Below are positions 25,527 through 34,749 of a stretch of 64,000 nucleotides of DNA, piece by piece. The notes beneath the pieces were generated by a model that was not told where the DNA came from, did no database searches, and saw only the letters and a program-made list of their open reading frames with translations. A program made the position numbers and the translations under genes. Source of the stretch: Haemophilus_D parainfluenzae_AD (GTDB lineage Bacteria; Pseudomonadota; Gammaproteobacteria; Enterobacterales; Pasteurellaceae); assembly GCF_001679325.1 (NCBI RefSeq), contig NZ_LZMX01000001.1; one strand, written 5' to 3'. Position 1 is the first letter of the stretch. Every line of letters begins with the position of its first letter.

Positions 25527-26948
25527 TTAGGCTTTTGCTTGTGCACGTTTCACAAAAATGACAGAAAGCGTGAATGCCACCACAAATGAAATCACCATAC
25601 CGATGCTGTACATCGCAAGGCTATCCGGTTTGATAGAGGGAATACCTAAGAAACCTGCTGCGCCTAATGCAATGGCTTTTACATTGAAGAATGCGATAAA
25701 GGCACTCGCTAAGCCTGAACCAATCATCGCTGCAAAGAAAGCCTGACGATAACGTAAGTTCACCCCGAACATTGCTGGTTCAGTAATCCCTAATAATGCA
25801 GAGATACCCGATGGCACCGCTAAACCGCGTACTTTTGGATCTTTTAATGCCACTGCCACACCTAAACAGGCTGCACCTTGTGCGATGTTTGACATGGCGG
25901 CAATTGGGAAAATAAAGGTACCACCTGTATTTGCCATTTCAGCCAATAATTGTGTTTCAACTGCAATGAAGGTTTGGTGCATACCGGTGATCACGATTGG
26001 TGCATAGAATGCCCCGAAGATTGCACCACCAACAAAGCCTAAGGTGTCATATAACCAAGTTAAGCCTGATGCAATTAATGAGCCCGCTTCACGACCGATT
26101 GGACCGATTACGGTGAATGCTAAGAAGCCCGCAATAAAGAGCGAGAATAATGGGGTAATCAGGTTATCTAAGTAAGAAGGCACAAATTTACGGAAGGTTT
26201 TTTCTAAGGTTGCTAATACCCAAGCAGAAACTAATGTTGGGATAACCGTGCCTTGATATCCGACTTTTTCAATTTCAAGACCGAATACATTCCAGTATTG
26301 GATTTTGCCTTGAGCAAGGGTTAATGCGTAGTTCCAACCGTCTGCTAATGCAGGATGAACCAACAACATCCCAAGCGCTGCCCCTAAGAATGGGTTACCG
26401 CCGAATTTACGGGTTGCAGAGAAACCAAGTAATACCGGTAAGAACACAAACGGTGCGTTCGCGATGGTATTAATGAAGTCCACCAAATCTGCAAGACCTG
26501 GGTGCATATCAATCACGCTTAATTCATCAACGAAGAAACCTTTCGCTGTCAGCATGGAGTGAATACCCATTAACAAACCGCCTGCAACAATTGCCGGAAT
26601 GATTGGCACGAAAATATCCGCTAAGCCTTTTACCAAACGTTGTAATAAGTTTTGATTTCCAGATGCTGCTTCTGCCACTTCGGCTTTGCTCACATCGCCA
26701 ATACCAAGTAATTTGGTGAGTTCAGCATGGACTTTATTCACCGTACCTGAGCCAAAGATAATTTGATATTGACCAGCGACAGCAAACTGCCCTTTCACGC
26801 CTTCAATGTTATCAATACCTTCTTTGTCCACTTTGCTTTCATCGTTTAACACAATACGTAAACGCGTTGCGCAATGTGCTGCTGTGGCGATGTTTTCTTT
26901 GCCGCCAAGTTTATCAATCACTTGTTGGGCGATTTGAGGGAAGTTCAT
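25527..26948 (-). CDS. scrA: PTS sucrose-type EIIBC permease
   Basis: 473 aa. It imports and phosphorylates a disaccharide using HPr/EI phosphate. The EIIB domain spans about residues 1-85, with phosphocysteine Cys26 in AAHCATRLRIVL and GQYQIIFGSGTVNKV. The EIIC domain has about ten membrane segments and the signature ITGMHQTFIAVETQLL and GITEPAMFGVNLRY. Line-by-line resemblance is much closer to enteric ScrA than to TreB as I remember them, so sucrose is the likely substrate. There is no fused EIIA, so a glucose-type EIIA must act in trans. No scrB, scrR or scrK is adjacent, so it is an orphan permease. Trehalose or another disaccharide cannot be excluded. Confidence 0.8.
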   Translation of the reverse strand: MNFPQIAQQVIDKLGGKENIATAAHCATRLRIVLNDESKVDKEGIDNIEGVKGQFAVAGQYQIIFGSGTVNKVHAELTKLLGIGDVSKAEVAEAASGNQNLLQRLVKGLADIFVPIIPAIVAGGLLMGIHSMLTAKGFFVDELSVIDMHPGLADLVDFINTIANAPFVFLPVLLGFSATRKFGGNPFLGAALGMLLVHPALADGWNYALTLAQGKIQYWNVFGLEIEKVGYQGTVIPTLVSAWVLATLEKTFRKFVPSYLDNLITPLFSLFIAGFLAFTVIGPIGREAGSLIASGLTWLYDTLGFVGGAIFGAFYAPIVITGMHQTFIAVETQLLAEMANTGGTFIFPIAAMSNIAQGAACLGVAVALKDPKVRGLAVPSGISALLGITEPAMFGVNLRYRQAFFAAMIGSGLASAFIAFFNVKAIALGAAGFLGIPSIKPDSLAMYSIGMVISFVVAFTLSVIFVKRAQAKA

Positions 26949-27011
26949 TGTGCTCTCCTAATGGGTCTCTAAAGAAAAAGAAATTGACCGATTGTAACCA
27001 AAACAGGGGAT

Positions 27012-27025
27012 AATAACTAGTTATT
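27012..27025. promoter_or_regulatory. Perfect 14-bp palindrome upstream of scrA
   Basis: AATAACTAGTTATT lies about 64-77 bp before the scrA ATG, between it and the tRNA-Leu terminator. It may be an operator, but no regulator is identifiable here. Confidence 0.35.
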
Positions 27026-27042
27026 CAAGCAAATTTTAGGTG

Positions 27043-27070
27043 AAAAAAAACCGACTTGATTAAGTCGGTT
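27043..27070 (-). terminator. secG/tRNA-Leu terminator
   Basis: AACCGACTT (27049-27057) and AAGTCGGTT (27062-27070) form a 9-bp stem. On the minus strand it is followed by a run of eight T, directly after tRNA-Leu. Confidence 0.85.
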
Positions 27071-27076
27071 TATAGT

Positions 27077-27162
27077 TGGTGCTCTGGGCGAGACTTGAAC
27101 TCGCACGGCCTGCGGCCACTACCCCCTCAAGATAGCGTGTCTACCAATTCCACCACCAGAGC
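27077..27162 (-). tRNA. leuU: tRNA-Leu (anticodon GAG)
   Basis: 86 nt including an encoded CCA. The acceptor stem GCTCTGG/CCAGAGC is perfect, the D-arm AATTGGTAGAC and T-loop GTTCAAGTC are canonical, and a long class-II variable arm (GGCCGCAGGCC region) is present. The anticodon arm CTATC-TTGAGGG-GGTAG puts GAG at positions 34-36. It lies about 20 bp after secG on the same strand, the same arrangement as secG-leuU in E. coli, so the two are probably co-transcribed. Confidence 0.95.
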
Positions 27163-27182
27163 GTTTATTCTGTTTTTATTCC

Positions 27183-27530
27183 TTATTGCGGAATATCATT
27201 ATTTTTGTTTTCAACTGCTGGAGCAACTTGTTGTTGCTGTTGTTGAACTTGTTCAGCAGTTTGAGATAAATCGTCAAATGAACCTTTTTGTACGTTACCG
27301 CGGTGAGAATTGATATTACCTAACACTAAAGCGATGACAAAAAAGCCAGTTGCTAAAATTGCGCTGGTACGGGTTAAAAAGTTACCTGCACCTGCAGAAC
27401 CAAACATAGTACCTGATGCACCACCGCCAAATGACGCACCTGCATTCGCACCTTTACCTTGTTGAACAAGGATAAAGCCGATTAAGGCGATACAAACTAA
27501 TACATAAATAAATAATAAAATATTGTACAT
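27183..27530 (-). CDS. secG: Preprotein translocase subunit SecG
   Basis: 115 aa. Inner-membrane component of SecYEG that assists SecA-driven export. Two transmembrane helices are visible (ILLFIYVLVCIALIGFILV and AILATGFFVIALVLG) flanking the conserved cytoplasmic loop QQGKGANAGASFGGGASGTMFGSAG. The C-terminal tail contains five consecutive Gln (EQVQQQQQQV) and is longer than strictly needed. The gene is followed by tRNA-Leu(GAG). Confidence 0.95.
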   Translation of the reverse strand: MYNILLFIYVLVCIALIGFILVQQGKGANAGASFGGGASGTMFGSAGAGNFLTRTSAILATGFFVIALVLGNINSHRGNVQKGSFDDLSQTAEQVQQQQQQVAPAVENKNNDIPQ

Positions 27531-27646
27531 TATTCTTTCTTCTCTAAATTGCGATTTCGCAAGAAAACTGGGAGCAAATGTTATATAAAATTCATGCTTT
27601 TCGCAAGCGCTTTCCCATTTTTTTTACTTAATTGTATTAAGTTTAA

Positions 27647-29590
27647 TCAATTTTCAGCGTTTAAATTTTCTGATTTTTTGACCGCTCTTTTTCGTTTAGC
27701 AGGTGCCGTATTTAAACCTTTTGAAATCTGACTTAAACGACGTAATGCGGTGAAATCCACAAAACGCACCAAATCCGGCAACATTTGATTAAGCGTAAAC
27801 ATAAATTGCTGATAACTCGCCTGTTTTTGGCTGATATCCGTTAACTGCGCTTCCCAATGTGCCGTCATATCAGGTTGCGTAGCAATATCCGGTAGCGCTG
27901 AAATGAGGATCCGCCCCGTTTCTGTGGTGTGAATATTGCGTCCTTTTTTGGTCAAAAAGCCTCGTTTAAACAGTAATTCAATAATGCCTGCGCGTGTTGC
28001 CTCTGTGCCAAGCCCATCCGTTTCACGCAGAATTTTTTTCAATTCTTTATCTTGCACAAAACGCGCAATCCCTGTCATTGCCGAAAGCAATGTCGCATCG
28101 GTAAAAGGTTTCGGCGGTTGCGTTTTTTTACTCACCACTTCACCTCGTTCACAATACAGAATCTGTCCTTTTTTGACGATCGGCAATAGTGGCTCTTGAT
28201 TTTCATCTTCGTCTTCTTTGCCAAGCAATTCTTTCCAACCTGCGGTTTGCAAGTTGCGCGCTTGCGCCACAAAAGTACCGCCTGCAATACTTAAGGTAAT
28301 TTTGCTTTTACGATATTCCGCATCTGGGCAAAACTGCAATAAATACTGGCGTGCAATCAATTCATAAATACGCTGTTCATCAATACTTAAATTGATCGAA
28401 CGTGTGTTAGCCGTTGGAATGATTGCATGGTGCGCTTCTACTTTTTTGTCATTCCAACAACGATTACGCTGCTCGCTATCCACCACCGATGGCAAGGTTT
28501 GATAAGTCTGACAATGCTGTGAAATGGCATTCATCACTTTATGTCGTTCAGCAAAATGCTCTTCTGGTAAATAACGACAATCTGAACGCGGATAAGTAAT
28601 CAAACGATGGGTTTCATATAACCGCTGACAGGTATCCAACACGCTTTGCGCTGACATGCCAAACCGTTTTGCCGCATCAATCTGCAACGCTGACAACGAA
28701 TAAGGTAAAGGGGCAGTTTCTTTCTCGCGCTTATCTACATATTCGGTCACTTCGGCAGGTTGATCGGTAATGCGTTTCACCACATTTTCGGCTAAGCCTA
28801 AAGACAGCACTCGACCATCTTCATCTTGGTAGTCTTCGCAAGCTTTACTCGGTTGCCAAAGTGCAGAAAAAAGTGCGGTCGGATTTTCAGACGTTTTTTC
28901 TTCTTTTACCCACGCCAATACTTCATAGAAATCTTTAGGTTGGAAATTTTCAATTTCCAAATCACGGCGAACAATCAAGCCTAATACGGGCGTTTGCACT
29001 CGCCCAACAGAAAGCACGCCATCATAACCGGCTTGGCGACCGCGAATGGTATAAGCACGGGTCATATTAATGCCATAAAGCCAATCGGCTCGAGCACGCG
29101 CCAGTGCAGAGGTGGCTAATGGGATAAAATGACGATTCGGTTGGAGTTTTTGTACCGCTTTTTCGACCGCGCTTGGATTAAGATCGCTAATCAAACAACG
29201 CAAAATCCCATCACGTTTTTCCGCTGATAAATTGGCATAGCTGAACACTTCATCCACCAGCAACTGCCCTTCTCTATCCGGGTCGCCTGCGTTAACTAAA
29301 ACATCGGCTTGATGAATCAGTTTTTCCACCACAGAAAGTTGTTTTTTTACTTCCTTTCGCGGTAACAGAATCCACTTTTCAGGAATGATGGGTAAATGTT
29401 CTAAACGCCATTGTTTAAATTTAGGATCGTAGGCATCCGGTTCTGCTTGTTCAAGCAAATGCCCCACGCACCAAGTCACAACATCATCATTGCCACATTT
29501 AATAAAACCATCCCCCCGTTGATGAGGCTTTGGCAATACATCGGCAATCGCTCGCCCAAGACTGGGTTTCTCGGCAATAAACAGGCGCAT
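27647..29590 (-). CDS. topB: DNA topoisomerase III
   Basis: 647 aa. Type IA topoisomerase that decatenates DNA and resolves recombination intermediates. The TOPRIM domain is at the N-terminus (RLFIAEKPSLGRAIADVL, NAGDPDREGQLLVDEV, with the DPDRE metal site). The active-site Tyr is in THRLITYPRSDCRYLPEEH. Other type IA blocks are LSVGRVQTPVLGLIV and TDGLGTEATRAGIIE. The basic C-terminus (PAKRKRAVKKSE) is typical of Topo III, and there are no zinc fingers as in Topo I. It follows recR by 4 bp on the same strand, forming a ybaB-recR-topB unit. Confidence 0.95.
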   Translation of the reverse strand: MRLFIAEKPSLGRAIADVLPKPHQRGDGFIKCGNDDVVTWCVGHLLEQAEPDAYDPKFKQWRLEHLPIIPEKWILLPRKEVKKQLSVVEKLIHQADVLVNAGDPDREGQLLVDEVFSYANLSAEKRDGILRCLISDLNPSAVEKAVQKLQPNRHFIPLATSALARARADWLYGINMTRAYTIRGRQAGYDGVLSVGRVQTPVLGLIVRRDLEIENFQPKDFYEVLAWVKEEKTSENPTALFSALWQPSKACEDYQDEDGRVLSLGLAENVVKRITDQPAEVTEYVDKREKETAPLPYSLSALQIDAAKRFGMSAQSVLDTCQRLYETHRLITYPRSDCRYLPEEHFAERHKVMNAISQHCQTYQTLPSVVDSEQRNRCWNDKKVEAHHAIIPTANTRSINLSIDEQRIYELIARQYLLQFCPDAEYRKSKITLSIAGGTFVAQARNLQTAGWKELLGKEDEDENQEPLLPIVKKGQILYCERGEVVSKKTQPPKPFTDATLLSAMTGIARFVQDKELKKILRETDGLGTEATRAGIIELLFKRGFLTKKGRNIHTTETGRILISALPDIATQPDMTAHWEAQLTDISQKQASYQQFMFTLNQMLPDLVRFVDFTALRRLSQISKGLNTAPAKRKRAVKKSENLNAEN

Positions 29591-29594
29591 AAGA

Positions 29595-30197
29595 TTAGTC
29601 GATCTGACGACGACCTAAGAAAGAGTGGGTTAAGGTAGTACCATCCACAGTTTCTAATTCCCCACCGACAGGGATCCCGTGAGCAATACGGCTCACTTTA
29701 ATATTGTGCTGATGGCAAATTTCAGCAATATAATTCGCTGTTGCATCGCCTTCTACCGTTGGATTGGTCGCTAAAATCACTTCGTGGAAAGATTCTTCTA
29801 CCAGACGTTTTTGCAATAAATCTAAACCTATTTCTTTCGGACCAATACCATCTAAAGGCGATAAATGCCCCATTAAGACAAAATAACGTCCAGAAAACTG
29901 GCCGGTTTGCTCAATGGCTTGAATATCCGCTGGCATTTCCACCACGCAAAGTAAACCTGAATTTTGACGACGAGGATTGTTACAAATATTGCACGTTTCC
30001 TCTTCGGTAAAATCGCGACACTGTGAACAATGTCCAATTTTAGACATCGCTTCCGTTAATGCACGTGCTAGGTTCATTCCACCGCTACGATTGCGCTGTA
30101 AAAGATGATAAGCCATACGCTGCGCTGATTTCGGGCCAACACCAGGCAAGCAACGAAGGTTTTCAATAAGATGTTCTAAAAGTGGACTGCTTTGCAT
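29595..30197 (-). CDS. recR: Recombination mediator RecR
   Basis: 200 aa. With RecO (and RecF) it loads RecA on SSB-coated DNA at gaps. It has an N-terminal helix-hairpin-helix (LRCLPGVGPKSAQRMAYHLL), a C4 zinc finger (CSQCRDFTEEETCNIC, with a non-strict fourth ligand near CNNPRR), and a TOPRIM domain (LLCVVEMPADIQAIEQTGQFSGRYFVLMGHLSPLDGIGP). The C-terminal VGGELETVDGTTLTHSFLGRR is highly conserved. It is preceded by ybaB and followed immediately by topB. Confidence 0.96.
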   Translation of the reverse strand: MQSSPLLEHLIENLRCLPGVGPKSAQRMAYHLLQRNRSGGMNLARALTEAMSKIGHCSQCRDFTEEETCNICNNPRRQNSGLLCVVEMPADIQAIEQTGQFSGRYFVLMGHLSPLDGIGPKEIGLDLLQKRLVEESFHEVILATNPTVEGDATANYIAEICHQHNIKVSRIAHGIPVGGELETVDGTTLTHSFLGRRQID

Positions 30198-30258
30198 AAT
30201 ATTTATGATGGGAGAAAATGGATGGTGTGTGAACCAATAAATTCACACACCCAATGAA

Positions 30259-30588
30259 TTAAAATGGAAGTTTCATTCCTGGCGGTAATGGCATGCCTGC
30301 GGTCACAGAAGCCATTCTTTCTTTTTGCAATTCTTCTGCACGACGGACAGCATCGTTGAATGCGGCAGCGATTAAATCTTCCAACATTTCTTTATCGTCT
30401 TCCATTAAAGAAGGATCGATCTCAATACGACGGCAGTTGTGCGCACCATTAATCGTGATTTTTACTAAACCTGCACCACTTTCGCCAGTTACTTCTAATT
30501 GGGCAATTTCTTCCTGCATTTTTTGCATTTTTTCTTGCATTTGTTGGGCTTGTTTCATTAAGCCGCCTAAACCGCCTTTTCCGAACAT
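30259..30588 (-). CDS. ybaB: Nucleoid-associated protein YbaB/EbfC
   Basis: 109 aa. A small dimeric DNA-binding protein of the YbaB/EbfC family with the tweezer-like fold. The N-terminal glycine-rich start MFGKGGLGGLMKQAQQMQEKMQKMQEEIAQ and the strand VTGESGAGLVKITINGAHNCRRIEIDPSLM are diagnostic. The protein usually accompanies recR, as here (62 bp apart, same strand), but dnaX, the third classical neighbour, is absent upstream. Confidence 0.95.
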   Translation of the reverse strand: MFGKGGLGGLMKQAQQMQEKMQKMQEEIAQLEVTGESGAGLVKITINGAHNCRRIEIDPSLMEDDKEMLEDLIAAAFNDAVRRAEELQKERMASVTAGMPLPPGMKLPF

Positions 30589-30723
30589 TGGATTTTCCTT
30601 CTTGAATTAACTAAAACGAGCCGCATTTTAGCGAAAAAATTTGCCTTTGGGAACAGAGAAATTTATTATTCCATACTTCAAAACTGGGGCAAAAACGACC
30701 GCACTTTTATTTAGGAATCGCAG

Positions 30724-31815
30724 ATGGAAACTCGTTATTACTTTATATTTACGGCAGCCATTATTTTGTTACAACTGCTGATTTATATTTTTAATAAAAC
30801 GCTGATTTGGTGGCTTAACAAACCGCTCTCCCCAAAGACAAGACGAGCAATTACCTTTGTCAGTTTTTTGCTTCCTAATGTCTTGGTTATTTGCCATTTT
30901 TTAAAGCTTTTTACGGTATTTCGACTTATTGCTTTAATGCTCGCACTGCTCCTTTTTTCAGCCTTTGCGAGTATCGCCGTGGGAGGTATTCACTTTCTTT
31001 TCCGAAAATCCAAATCCATCACCAAAATCGACCGCACTTTACGCATTGCTTACCCGCTTTTATTTATTGGTATCACTGCCTTAAGTGTGTATAACGCCTA
31101 TGTCACACGTGTTATTCATTATGAAATTACGCTAGATAAACCGATTAAACCATTGCGAATTGGCATGGCAAGCGATCTCCATTTAGGCAAATTATTTGGT
31201 GGGAAAGAATTGGATAAACTGGCTGATATTATGCAGCAGGAAAAGGTCGATATCATTTTACTACCTGGCGATATTATGGATGATAACGTCAATGCCTATT
31301 TAGCCGAAAAAATGCAACCTCATTTAGCTAAACTCAAGGCTCCAATGGGCGTTTATGCCACACTAGGCAATCACGATTTATTTGGGGACCAAGATCGAAT
31401 TGATCAAGAAATTCGCAAAGCGGGTATTACGGTATTAAGAGATGAAACATTAACATTAAATAATGAATTGGTACTGATTGGACGAAATGACAATCTTGCT
31501 CACGATAGACCAAGCACCAAGACGTTATTAAAACAAGTGAATACTGACTTACCGATTATTCTATTGGATCACCGCCCAACAGATATCGAAAAGCACACTT
31601 CTCTTCCGCTTGATATTCAAGTTTCAGGGCATGCACATAAAGGGCAAGTATTCCCCGCCAGTTTGATCACAAAAATGATGTATCGTCTGGATTATGGTCA
31701 TGAAAAAATTGGCAATCTACATGTTTTTGTCACTTCTGGTTACGGCTTCTGGGGCATTCCTATGCGCTTAGGATCTCAATCGGAAGTAATCATTATCGAT
31801 GTGAAAGGAAAATAA
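30724..31815 (+). CDS. Membrane-anchored metallophosphoesterase (YaeI-like)
   Basis: 363 aa. The N-terminal ~140 residues hold about four hydrophobic segments (FIFTAAIILLQLLIYIF, AITFVSFLLPNVLVICHFL, LIALMLALLLFSAFASI, AYPLLFIGITALSVYNA). A calcineurin-like phosphoesterase domain follows. All metal motifs are visible: SDLHLG (D-x-H), LLPGDIMDDN (GD), LGNHDLFGD (GNHD) and VSGHAHKGQ (GH-x-H). The layout matches YaeI/YkuE-type enzymes, some of which act on lipid phosphates. The substrate is unknown here. It is divergent from ybaB. Confidence 0.85.
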   Translation: METRYYFIFTAAIILLQLLIYIFNKTLIWWLNKPLSPKTRRAITFVSFLLPNVLVICHFLKLFTVFRLIALMLALLLFSAFASIAVGGIHFLFRKSKSITKIDRTLRIAYPLLFIGITALSVYNAYVTRVIHYEITLDKPIKPLRIGMASDLHLGKLFGGKELDKLADIMQQEKVDIILLPGDIMDDNVNAYLAEKMQPHLAKLKAPMGVYATLGNHDLFGDQDRIDQEIRKAGITVLRDETLTLNNELVLIGRNDNLAHDRPSTKTLLKQVNTDLPIILLDHRPTDIEKHTSLPLDIQVSGHAHKGQVFPASLITKMMYRLDYGHEKIGNLHVFVTSGYGFWGIPMRLGSQSEVIIIDVKGK

Positions 31816-31847
31816 AAAAGAGCGGTCAAAAATGACCGCTCTTTTAT
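31816..31847. terminator. Bidirectional terminator built from a variant uptake signal
   Basis: AAAAGAGCGGTCA (from 31817) pairs with TGACCGCTCTTTT, with loop AAAA. Both arms carry a one-base variant (GAGCGGT) of the uptake signal. Confidence 0.85.
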
Positions 31848-31860
31848 TATCAATTAGCTC

Positions 31861-33231
31861 TTAAGAACACACTACCTTCACCGCTAAGCCACCTTTCGAT
31901 GTTTCGCGATATTTAGCATTCATATCTTTACCTGTTTCATACATGGTTTCGATCACTTTATCCAAGGTTACGCGAGGATTCGTGGTTCGGCGTAATGCCA
32001 TACGGCTTGCGTTAATCGCTTTCACTGAAGCAATGGCATTACGTTCAATACAAGGTACTTGTACTTGACCTCCAACCGGGTCGCAAGTTAAGCCCAGATT
32101 ATGTTCCATCGCAATTTCTGCTGCAATACATACTTGTACTGGTGTACCACCTAAGATTTCAGTTAAACCTGCTGCAGCCATTGAACATGCCACGCCCACT
32201 TCACCTTGGCAACCAACCTCTGCCCCTGAAATAGACGCATTCATCTTATAAAGAGAACCAATCATACCTGCAGCCAATAAGTAGCGTTCAATAACTTCTG
32301 GCGTTAAAGGTGCGACAAATTTTTCATAATAAGAAAGCACAGCCGGCACAATACCACATGCACCATTTGTTGGTGCTGTTACGACGCGACCACCTGCTGC
32401 GTTCTCTTCATTTACTGCAAGGGCGAACATATTCACCCAGTCGATCACATACATGGGATCATGGGCTAAACGGCCACTATTCGCCTCCAAGAGACGATAA
32501 AGTGATGGCGCACGACGAGCAACTTTTAAAGGACCTGGTAACACACCTTCTGTTTTAATACCATGTTCAATACAATCCTTCATGGTTTTCCAAACATTCT
32601 GTAAATGTGCTTCAACCTCTTTTTTATCACGCAATGCTAATTCATTTTTCATCATCACCGTAGAGAGCATTAAGCCACTCTCCTGACAATGTTTCAAAAT
32701 ATCTTCAGCATGTTGATAAGGATACGGCACAGTAACCGGATTTTCTTCCTCTTGACCAAAATGCGCTTCATCTACAATAAATCCACCACCGATAGAATAA
32801 TAAGTTTGGCGGTAAAGCATGTTACGATCAGCATCTAATGCAGTAATGGTCATACCGTTTTCATGCAATGATAAAAAGGAATTATGGAATACCATATTGG
32901 CATCCCAATCGAAATTAACGTTTTTTTTGCCCTGTGCAATCGACAGTTTTTTAGTTTGTTTAACCTGTTCGATAAAGGTTGGGATTAAATCAATATCCAC
33001 ATCATGCGGGAGATAACCGGCCAATCCCATAATGATCGCAATATCTGTATTATGACCATGCCCCGTCATTGAGAGAGAGCCATACACATCAACATGCAAG
33101 GTTGCAACAGCATCAAAGTTACCTTGCTCGATTAAATCGTCTATAAACTGCTTGCCTGCTTTCATCGGGCCGACAGTATGGGAGCTGGATGGCCCAACTC
33201 CCACTTTAAACATATCAAATACACTAATCAT
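31861..33231 (-). CDS. sdaA: L-serine ammonia-lyase (iron-sulfur type)
   Basis: 456 aa. Deaminates L-serine to pyruvate. It is a single-chain 4Fe-4S enzyme with an N-terminal beta domain (MFKVGVGPSSSHTVGPMKAGKQF) and a C-terminal alpha domain (TAPTNGACGIVPAVLSYY, GSLYKMNASISGAEVGCQGEVGVACSMAAAGL). Cluster-binding cysteines lie in these glycine-rich segments and in CDPVGGQVQVPC. The last residue region VVCS is family-typical. It lies 35 bp after sdaC, so uptake and deamination of serine form one operon. Confidence 0.96.
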   Translation of the reverse strand: MISVFDMFKVGVGPSSSHTVGPMKAGKQFIDDLIEQGNFDAVATLHVDVYGSLSMTGHGHNTDIAIIMGLAGYLPHDVDIDLIPTFIEQVKQTKKLSIAQGKKNVNFDWDANMVFHNSFLSLHENGMTITALDADRNMLYRQTYYSIGGGFIVDEAHFGQEEENPVTVPYPYQHAEDILKHCQESGLMLSTVMMKNELALRDKKEVEAHLQNVWKTMKDCIEHGIKTEGVLPGPLKVARRAPSLYRLLEANSGRLAHDPMYVIDWVNMFALAVNEENAAGGRVVTAPTNGACGIVPAVLSYYEKFVAPLTPEVIERYLLAAGMIGSLYKMNASISGAEVGCQGEVGVACSMAAAGLTEILGGTPVQVCIAAEIAMEHNLGLTCDPVGGQVQVPCIERNAIASVKAINASRMALRRTTNPRVTLDKVIETMYETGKDMNAKYRETSKGGLAVKVVCS

Positions 33232-33266
33232 ATTATTTTAAATCCTAAGCTAAACTAAAAAGCCGC

Positions 33267-34505
33267 TTATAATAATCCATATACGACCGCGGAGATAGCA
33301 ATTAATCCCATAACTGTAACAAATACATTGCTAAAACGACCTTGATAACGTTTCATAGCTGGTACATTACGGATCGCATACATCGGCATAATGAAAAGGA
33401 TCATCGCAATGATTGGGCCACCAAGGGATTCAATTAAACCTAAAATACTTGGGTTAATAATCGCTACGCCCCATAAAGTGAGTAAAAAGAAAACTGCAGT
33501 ACCGTAATTTAATTTTTTACGATTCACGCTTTCACCTTTCATTTTGAGGTATAAACCTTCTAAACCTTCACGTGCTCCTAAATAATGGCCAAAGAATGAG
33601 CTTGTAATCGCGAAGAAAGCCACTAATGGTGCAAAATAAGAAATGTATGGGTTATCAAATTTGTTAGCAAGATAAGACAAGATACTGATATTTTGTGCTT
33701 TTGCTTCTAATAACTCTGCTGGTGTTAAAGTTAATACACAGCTAAATACAAAGAACATCACGAAGAACAGTAATACGGTTGACGTTCCTTTTTCTGTACG
33801 ACCGATGTGATATTCCGTTGTATTAAAATCTTTATATTCACGTTGCTGAGAAAGTGTAAAAGATGAAATTGCCGGAGAATGGTTAAAAGAGAAAACCAAG
33901 ACTGGGATAGTTAACCACAATGTCGTGATGAAGCCACCAGCAGTAGGAAGCTCATAAAGCATTGAAGCATTCCATTGCGGAATGAGATAAATTGATAACG
34001 CAAAGAGAATCAACACCAATGGATACACTAGTAATTCGGTGATTTTCAACATCACTTTTTCACTGAACAACATGACTGAAATCAATATCGCAATCAATAC
34101 AAAAGAAAGAATCACACGGTTTGGTGAAGCCATGCCTAATTGGTTGACAATAAAAGAATCAACCGTATTAGTGATCCCGTTTCCATAAATCAATAAAATT
34201 GGGAAGATCGCAAAGAAATATAATAATGTAATTAATTTCCCAGCGGTCGGGCCGAAATGTTCTTCTACCACTTCAGTAATATCACTGCCGGGTTTAGAAG
34301 AAGACAAAACGAAATAAGCCAAGCCACGATGCGCAAAATATGTCATCGGCCCGACTAAAATCGCCATCACAACCAATGGCCAGAAACCGCCCATCCCTGC
34401 ATTGATTGGTAAAAATAATACCCCTGCGCCCACCGCAGTTCCAAATAAGTTTAATACCCAAGCTGTATCAAATTTATTCCATTTTTTATTAGTTGTAGTG
34501 CTCAT
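33267..34505 (-). CDS. sdaC: Serine:H+ symporter SdaC
   Basis: 412 aa. Hydroxy/aromatic amino-acid permease (HAAAP/STP) family with about eleven membrane helices. The family N-terminus FDTAWVLNLFGTAVGAGVLFLPINAGMGG is diagnostic, and conserved segments VFSFNHSPAISSF and HYLGAREGLEGL follow. It imports L-serine for the downstream deaminase sdaA. The promoter region upstream has a CRP-like half site and a clear 8-bp palindrome (see 34643-34663). Confidence 0.94.
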   Translation of the reverse strand: MSTTTNKKWNKFDTAWVLNLFGTAVGAGVLFLPINAGMGGFWPLVVMAILVGPMTYFAHRGLAYFVLSSSKPGSDITEVVEEHFGPTAGKLITLLYFFAIFPILLIYGNGITNTVDSFIVNQLGMASPNRVILSFVLIAILISVMLFSEKVMLKITELLVYPLVLILFALSIYLIPQWNASMLYELPTAGGFITTLWLTIPVLVFSFNHSPAISSFTLSQQREYKDFNTTEYHIGRTEKGTSTVLLFFVMFFVFSCVLTLTPAELLEAKAQNISILSYLANKFDNPYISYFAPLVAFFAITSSFFGHYLGAREGLEGLYLKMKGESVNRKKLNYGTAVFFLLTLWGVAIINPSILGLIESLGGPIIAMILFIMPMYAIRNVPAMKRYQGRFSNVFVTVMGLIAISAVVYGLL

Positions 34506-34621
34506 AAATCACCCTCTAAAGTTAAAATTATAAAATCGTTTATTTAATGACTATTCATTCATTAAATTAATGGTGGCATTATGATAACGTTAGGGGGTGA
34601 TCGCAAAGTGCAAAATAATAA

Positions 34622-34638
34622 AGTGTGATCTTACTAAC
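34622..34638. promoter_or_regulatory. CRP-like half site upstream of sdaC
   Basis: AGTGTGATCTTACTAACA matches the left CRP half-site TGTGATCT well, but the right half is poor. A partial or low-affinity catabolite-activation site is plausible for a serine catabolic operon. Confidence 0.35.
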
Positions 34639-34642
34639 AATT

Positions 34643-34663
34643 TTATGTAACTTTTTTACATAA
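34643..34663. promoter_or_regulatory. Palindrome upstream of sdaC
   Basis: TTATGTAA and TTACATAA, perfect 8-bp arms with a 5-nt spacer, lie about 140-160 bp before sdaC. They look like an operator for a dimeric regulator. No candidate regulator is encoded nearby. Confidence 0.4.
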
Positions 34664-34749
34664 ATATTTATCTAGATCAAAAAAGTGCGGTGAGAAATTT
34701 GAGCAAATTTTAAAGAGAGGAAAAAAACAGAATAATGCTGAATTCTAAA

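Noticed and set aside
27210..27260. Gln-repeat region in secG as a slippage or phase-variation tract
   Set aside because: The CAA/CAG codons are mixed and lie in the C-terminal tail; length change would be in frame and is unlikely to switch the gene.
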